From Trachelipus rathkii (Eukaryota; Arthropoda; Malacostraca; Isopoda; Trachelipodidae): a DNA stretch of 64,000 nucleotides. The stretch covers positions 37,501 through 101,500 of the forward strand of contig JABUQX010002590.1 in the NCBI GenBank assembly GCA_015478945.1, given 5' to 3'. Both the position numbers and the translations under genes were made by a program. Of this stretch, positions 59,513 to 64,000 are shown piece after piece (position 1 is the first letter of the stretch; every line of letters starts with the position of its first letter). The notes under the pieces were generated by a model. It saw nothing but the letters and a program-made list of their open reading frames with translations, had not been told where the DNA came from and did not search any database.

Positions 59513-60670
59513 GTATATATATATATATATATAATATATATTTATATATATATATATATTTAATAATATTACGAATAACAATAAATATATTATAATATAA
59601 TTTTTATTCATTAATATATAAATTATATAAGCATCAATATTTATAACAATAATAGATATAAATTATTATATTAAGATATGTATAGCTATATACTCAGACT
59701 AAGTGAGTAGTGGTATGAGTCACACTACAGAAATACATATAAATTAAATAACATAAATACTAAAAACAGTGAATTTAAGCCCTACTAGTCAATAACATAC
59801 TGAATATTATTAAAATAATAACATCTAATTAACAAATCTGCATCTACTAATAATAGCGTATCAATGGCGAAGTTAATAAACTTTAGATGATTAAAGGTAA
59901 ATATTAATAAAAATCAAATATAAACACCAATTAATAATGATGAAAAGTAAACATTAGCCGAGAACATAATATAATATCTTCACCAGTAACTTCAAATATT
60001 ATTAAATAAATTGATTAAAGTTATTTCTTTATTCAATAATATAAAAAATGTATATTAATTTGTTTATAAAATAATAAATAATATAATACTAAATGAAAAT
60101 CTTAATTTTATTATTCTATAATACAACTGAATGTATCTACATTGGAGAAAGTACCCCTAACTCATATTATAACTAATATAATATAATTATAATAATATAA
60201 TATTAAATATTAAATAAAATATTAATAATATAATATCATATATAATAATAATAAATACTATAATATATTAATAAACATTATTGATAATTAAAGATAATAA
60301 TACATATAACGAAGATTATATATAAATATAATTAAGATAAAGATAAATATATTATATATATATATAAATAAAAGTATATAGTAATAATTAATAATTAGCA
60401 TAATGATATAATAATAGTATATAATAAATAATATATAATATATAGAATATGATAATATATTAATAATAAATTAAATTATATAAATCTGTAATATAATAAT
60501 ATATAATAATATAATTTATAAATTATTAATATAAGTAATAATTAATATAATATAAATATATGTTAAATATTATATAAATATTATAATAATAATATATTTA
60601 TATATATAAAATATAATATAATTAATAAAATTATATAAATACAGATAATAAATAAAATCTATAATATAAA
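59513..60670. repeat. Very AT-rich tracts
   Basis: AT tract immediately after the TTAGG block (59514-59585) and again from about 60170. The latter is mainly ATA/TAAT-type rather than clean AT. No gene. Confidence 0.75.
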
Positions 60671-61380
60671 TTAATGTACTATTGGAGAGTTTCCTAAGTG
60701 GATTTATAAAAGAGAAATCATGGGATTATTTTAAGCCTTAGTTGATTTTTGAGAGGGATTTTTTTTTTATTGCATCATATTCGAAATTTTAAGCAAAATA
60801 AATTATAAAAGAAATATAAATACGGATTGCATATGGGGAGGAGAGGAAAAGCTTTAAATCTGTAGTTTATTTAAACAATATATTTAATAAATATAATTAT
60901 AAAGAAATGATAACTGAATGGTACAAGATACTGGTAGAAAGATTTGGTTAGTATATACTATAACCATAACGAAAGAGAAGCAAAATCATAAAAAAGAATA
61001 TTAAGTAATATTAGAATGATAGAAATTCTAATAGGGAGAAGGGGTGCAAGAATTCGAGAGTACGCCAACTAAACTGTGCATCTACCTTCCATCGGTATTA
61101 GTTAGTTTTAAGTAGTTTCCATTATTTAGATCTCAATAGAGAGATCTAATATGCAAAAAGTAACTAACAAGCCAAAATATATTTTGAAAATGAAAAAATC
61201 TTCATGTTTCACACAACAACAAAACACAATTAAAAAGTTAACACTAAAATCGACTTATGTAAACGTTTTTCACACTAATATTTTAATGTTTAACAATAAA
61301 TAAGAAGATCTCATATTTTAATAGATTCCCCGATGCGATCATAAAAAAGGACCTTATAGCTTATTCCTATTGAAGAACAA
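60671..61380. other. Unassigned AT-rich DNA
   Basis: No feature supported. Confidence 0.4.
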
Positions 61381-61900
61381 TTATAATGATATACTATTAA
61401 TTATTAATTTAATTATATTATATAATTTCATTTAATTATTATTATATATTATATATTAATATATTATATATTTAATATATCATTAATTATATATATATAT
61501 ATGATATATATAATTTAATTAATATTATATATATATATATATATATATTAAATATATATTAATAATATAAAATATATATATTAATATATAATATTAAATA
61601 TAATATATATACTATATATTAATTAAATAATATATATACATATATTGATATAATATTATAATTAACTAATTATATATTAAAATAGAGTGAATAATAATAT
61701 ATAATATATACAAATAGTACTGATAAAAGTACAGTATAGCCTGTATAGCATATATTATATATTATAAAAATTATCTAATCATATTACATTATATATAAAT
61801 TATATAATATATAATTAATATATTAAATACTATAAGACGCTCCAATAATATTATCATGATATAATAATATTATAATAATATATAATATATATTTTGGTAA
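61381..61900. repeat. AT tracts
   Basis: Almost pure A/T with TTAA and TATATA phases. Confidence 0.85.
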
Positions 61901-62640
61901 TATAATACATTACGTACTCTTATTATTATACTACGAGCTTACTATGTTTATAATATATATTTTAATTTCATAATAATCTATGATAAAAGGCTGCAAGAAA
62001 TAAAACAGCGAAAAAGAATATATGTACTTGCTATACATTTCGTGAATGAAAAACAAAATTTTTTATTGAGAGTTGTTTTTTTGGCTTTAATGTATTGATT
62101 TTAGCTAAGTTATATGTAGTCTTTTTATTTATCGCCATTTATCCATTGTACATTCTATTTCACTTTTTCTGCATTTAAAAATTTCTCACTTACCTCAATC
62201 AAATTTAGTTTTTATATAGCCTTATCATAGTTTTTTTTTTTAGATCCAAATGACCTACGAGAGACATGAAAAATCATGACTCTATATACTTATATAATTA
62301 CACTATTACTAAATTTGAACTAAAATGAGATTACAATTACTATGAGTAACTATTTAAATAGGATTCAGTTACAGTAACATTATAAAATATTTATTATACA
62401 ACACAAAACCGAGAGCTCATATATGCAATAAGTACTTACGTAGTATTTGTATTACTGTTAGATATAACCTTTGTTTATATTTAATAAGAGCTGTGAGCAT
62501 GTTTTTAGGTGTGAGATAGATGCATAAAACGTATTTTAAAGATGAATTAGGATGGTCAAAGGACAGAACGCCTATCACCATAGAACACTTAGATGAGCCA
62601 GAAAAAGAATATTTCAGACAATAAGTTTCAGCATATATAT
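61901..62640. other. Unassigned DNA
   Basis: The minus-strand open frame 62417-62653 ends in an AT tract and shows no motif. Confidence 0.4.
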
Positions 62641-62895
62641 ATATATTAAACACTAATCATTTAATTAAAAGGTTATATTTATTATATTATCAAACACGCC
62701 TTCAGAGTAAACAATTAATACGAATATATAATAATAAATAAGTATATATAAATACTATATTAATAAATATATATATTATATTAATATATTAATATTAAAT
62801 TAATATACTTAATATTATTAATTAATATTATAGTATATATAATATAATATATTAAAATCATAAATATATATATATAATATTAATATATAAAGTAA
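62641..62895. repeat. AT tracts
   Basis: A/T-only blocks with ATTAAT phase. Confidence 0.8.
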
Positions 62896-64000
62896 TGAGT
62901 ATTTCAGGCTATTTAGGCTAAGCTTTTAAAAAGTGCATCTGTAATCAAATTTTTTTTATCGAATGACCTTAGTAATATTACTAGCGACGTAGGAAATGTT
63001 TACTTCTCTGAGAAGATCAAAAAATAATAAGTTTATTACCTTATTCTTCTAGAGGCTAAGAGCAACTTGTGAGATGTGCCTGACGAAGTCGTCAGCAGTC
63101 TTTTATATTTTTTTTTAAAATAATCCCCGTTTAAATTGCCCTAAAATTAGCAGATATAAATAATAAATATTATGTTATTTGCTGACTAAATGACTGTATA
63201 TATGATCAATAAGTAATTAACTAAATTACTTAATAATTATTTATGCTAAACTTGATCACATGTCTTATAGTCCGAAGAAAATATTAATTACTGTAAATTT
63301 AGCACTAAAAGAATAAAGTGACTGTTTCCACAAAATTCAGTACTGAATAAAATCCACTTTTAGATTAGAGTCATAGACACTTACTTTCCTACGGCGAACT
63401 TGCCGTAGGAGCCATTCCTCATTCTGCAGCGATTACCAGCGATTTACTCCTTTCTCTCATATTAATGAGAGTGCTTGATGATGTATTAGAGAGGTGGAGG
63501 AAGTTTTAACCTTTATTAATTAATATATTTATTATTATTCCATCATTATTATTATTTATATTAAATTATTACTCATGATTTTGATAGAAAGAGTTGTGCG
63601 TTAGTTAGATTTATATTAATTATCTTAATACCAGGCACTATCAAGACGACCTGTCTTCCTTGAATCTGTAATTAATCGAAAATTTGATGCTCTTTAAATT
63701 GAAACTAACAGTATTAACACTTTAAGCAGAAGTAGCGATTATAATGATAGAATCACATTTATCATTAGTAGAAGGTTCGAAAAAAAATAATATTAGCTAT
63801 ATAGGTAACTATCGCCATTTGCGTACGAATTAAACACTATCGAGCTAAAGTATATAGAGTAATAAATAAATAATATATATATAATATAAGTATATGTGAT
63901 AATATCAGAGGAGAATATTTACTCACACGATCGAGACTCCTATATATAAGGATAATATATCCTGCAACGAATATAACTTATATTCCCAAACAGAGTGACC
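62896..64000. other. Unassigned DNA
   Basis: One short inverted repeat, CCTACGGC/GCCGTAGG, at about 63389-63409. Otherwise no gene or repeat recognised up to the window edge. Confidence 0.45.

Overview
The window looks like repeat-dominated, non-coding nuclear DNA from an arthropod, most likely a decapod crustacean. Four things suggest this: very heavy simple-sequence content (AT, ATT/TTA, CA, GA tracts), a decayed jockey-type retrotransposon, tRNA-derived SINEs that run into (ATT)n tails, and a degenerate block of the arthropod telomere motif TTAGG. The species call is inference. No intact cellular protein-coding gene, rRNA gene, CRISPR array or operon is visible. The longest open frames are only about 60-130 codons, and nearly all are by-products of microsatellites or of repeats described here.

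Layout. 1-5.2 kb: a tRNA-like SINE head, a decayed jockey reverse transcriptase (about 1.36-2.61 kb) flanked by AT tracts, and an interrupted reading frame at 4.1-4.4 kb. 5.2-5.6 kb: a CpG-dense GC-rich island. 5.6-17 kb: mostly unassigned AT-rich DNA with a degenerate minisatellite (8.6-9.1 kb), an approximately 850-bp nearly pure A/T block (9.47-10.33 kb), a 35-bp direct repeat (11.8 kb) and a LINE tail relic (12.5 kb). 17.1-22 kb: the most structured part. It holds a hAT-like fragment, then a family of repeats each carrying a 17-19 bp perfect or near-perfect hairpin whose two arms co-vary between copies, interleaved with two SINE-(ATT)n units. 22-28 kb: microsatellites and unassigned DNA. 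28-35.5 kb and 46.6-51.7 kb: two regions sharing one AT-rich satellite family (S). The second ends in a large inverted repeat centred near 50.61 kb on a GC-rich cluster of nested hairpins. 36.8-37.3 kb: a minisatellite that decays progressively rightward. 39.95-46.33 kb: a giant imperfect inverted repeat whose arms each hold a LINE 3' coding tail and a tRNA-like element. 52-64 kb: a SINE, a short tandem duplication, a degenerate telomere-like block at 59.2-59.5 kb, and long A/T-only stretches.

The inverted arms and the direct copies differ mainly by short indels and scattered substitutions. That could be real age, or it could be uncorrected long-read sequence and fold-back chimerism, so large-scale structure should be read with that caution. 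The 17.7-21.7 kb hairpin family looks clean, with a 162-bp period that is exact. It is the best candidate for an undescribed biological feature.
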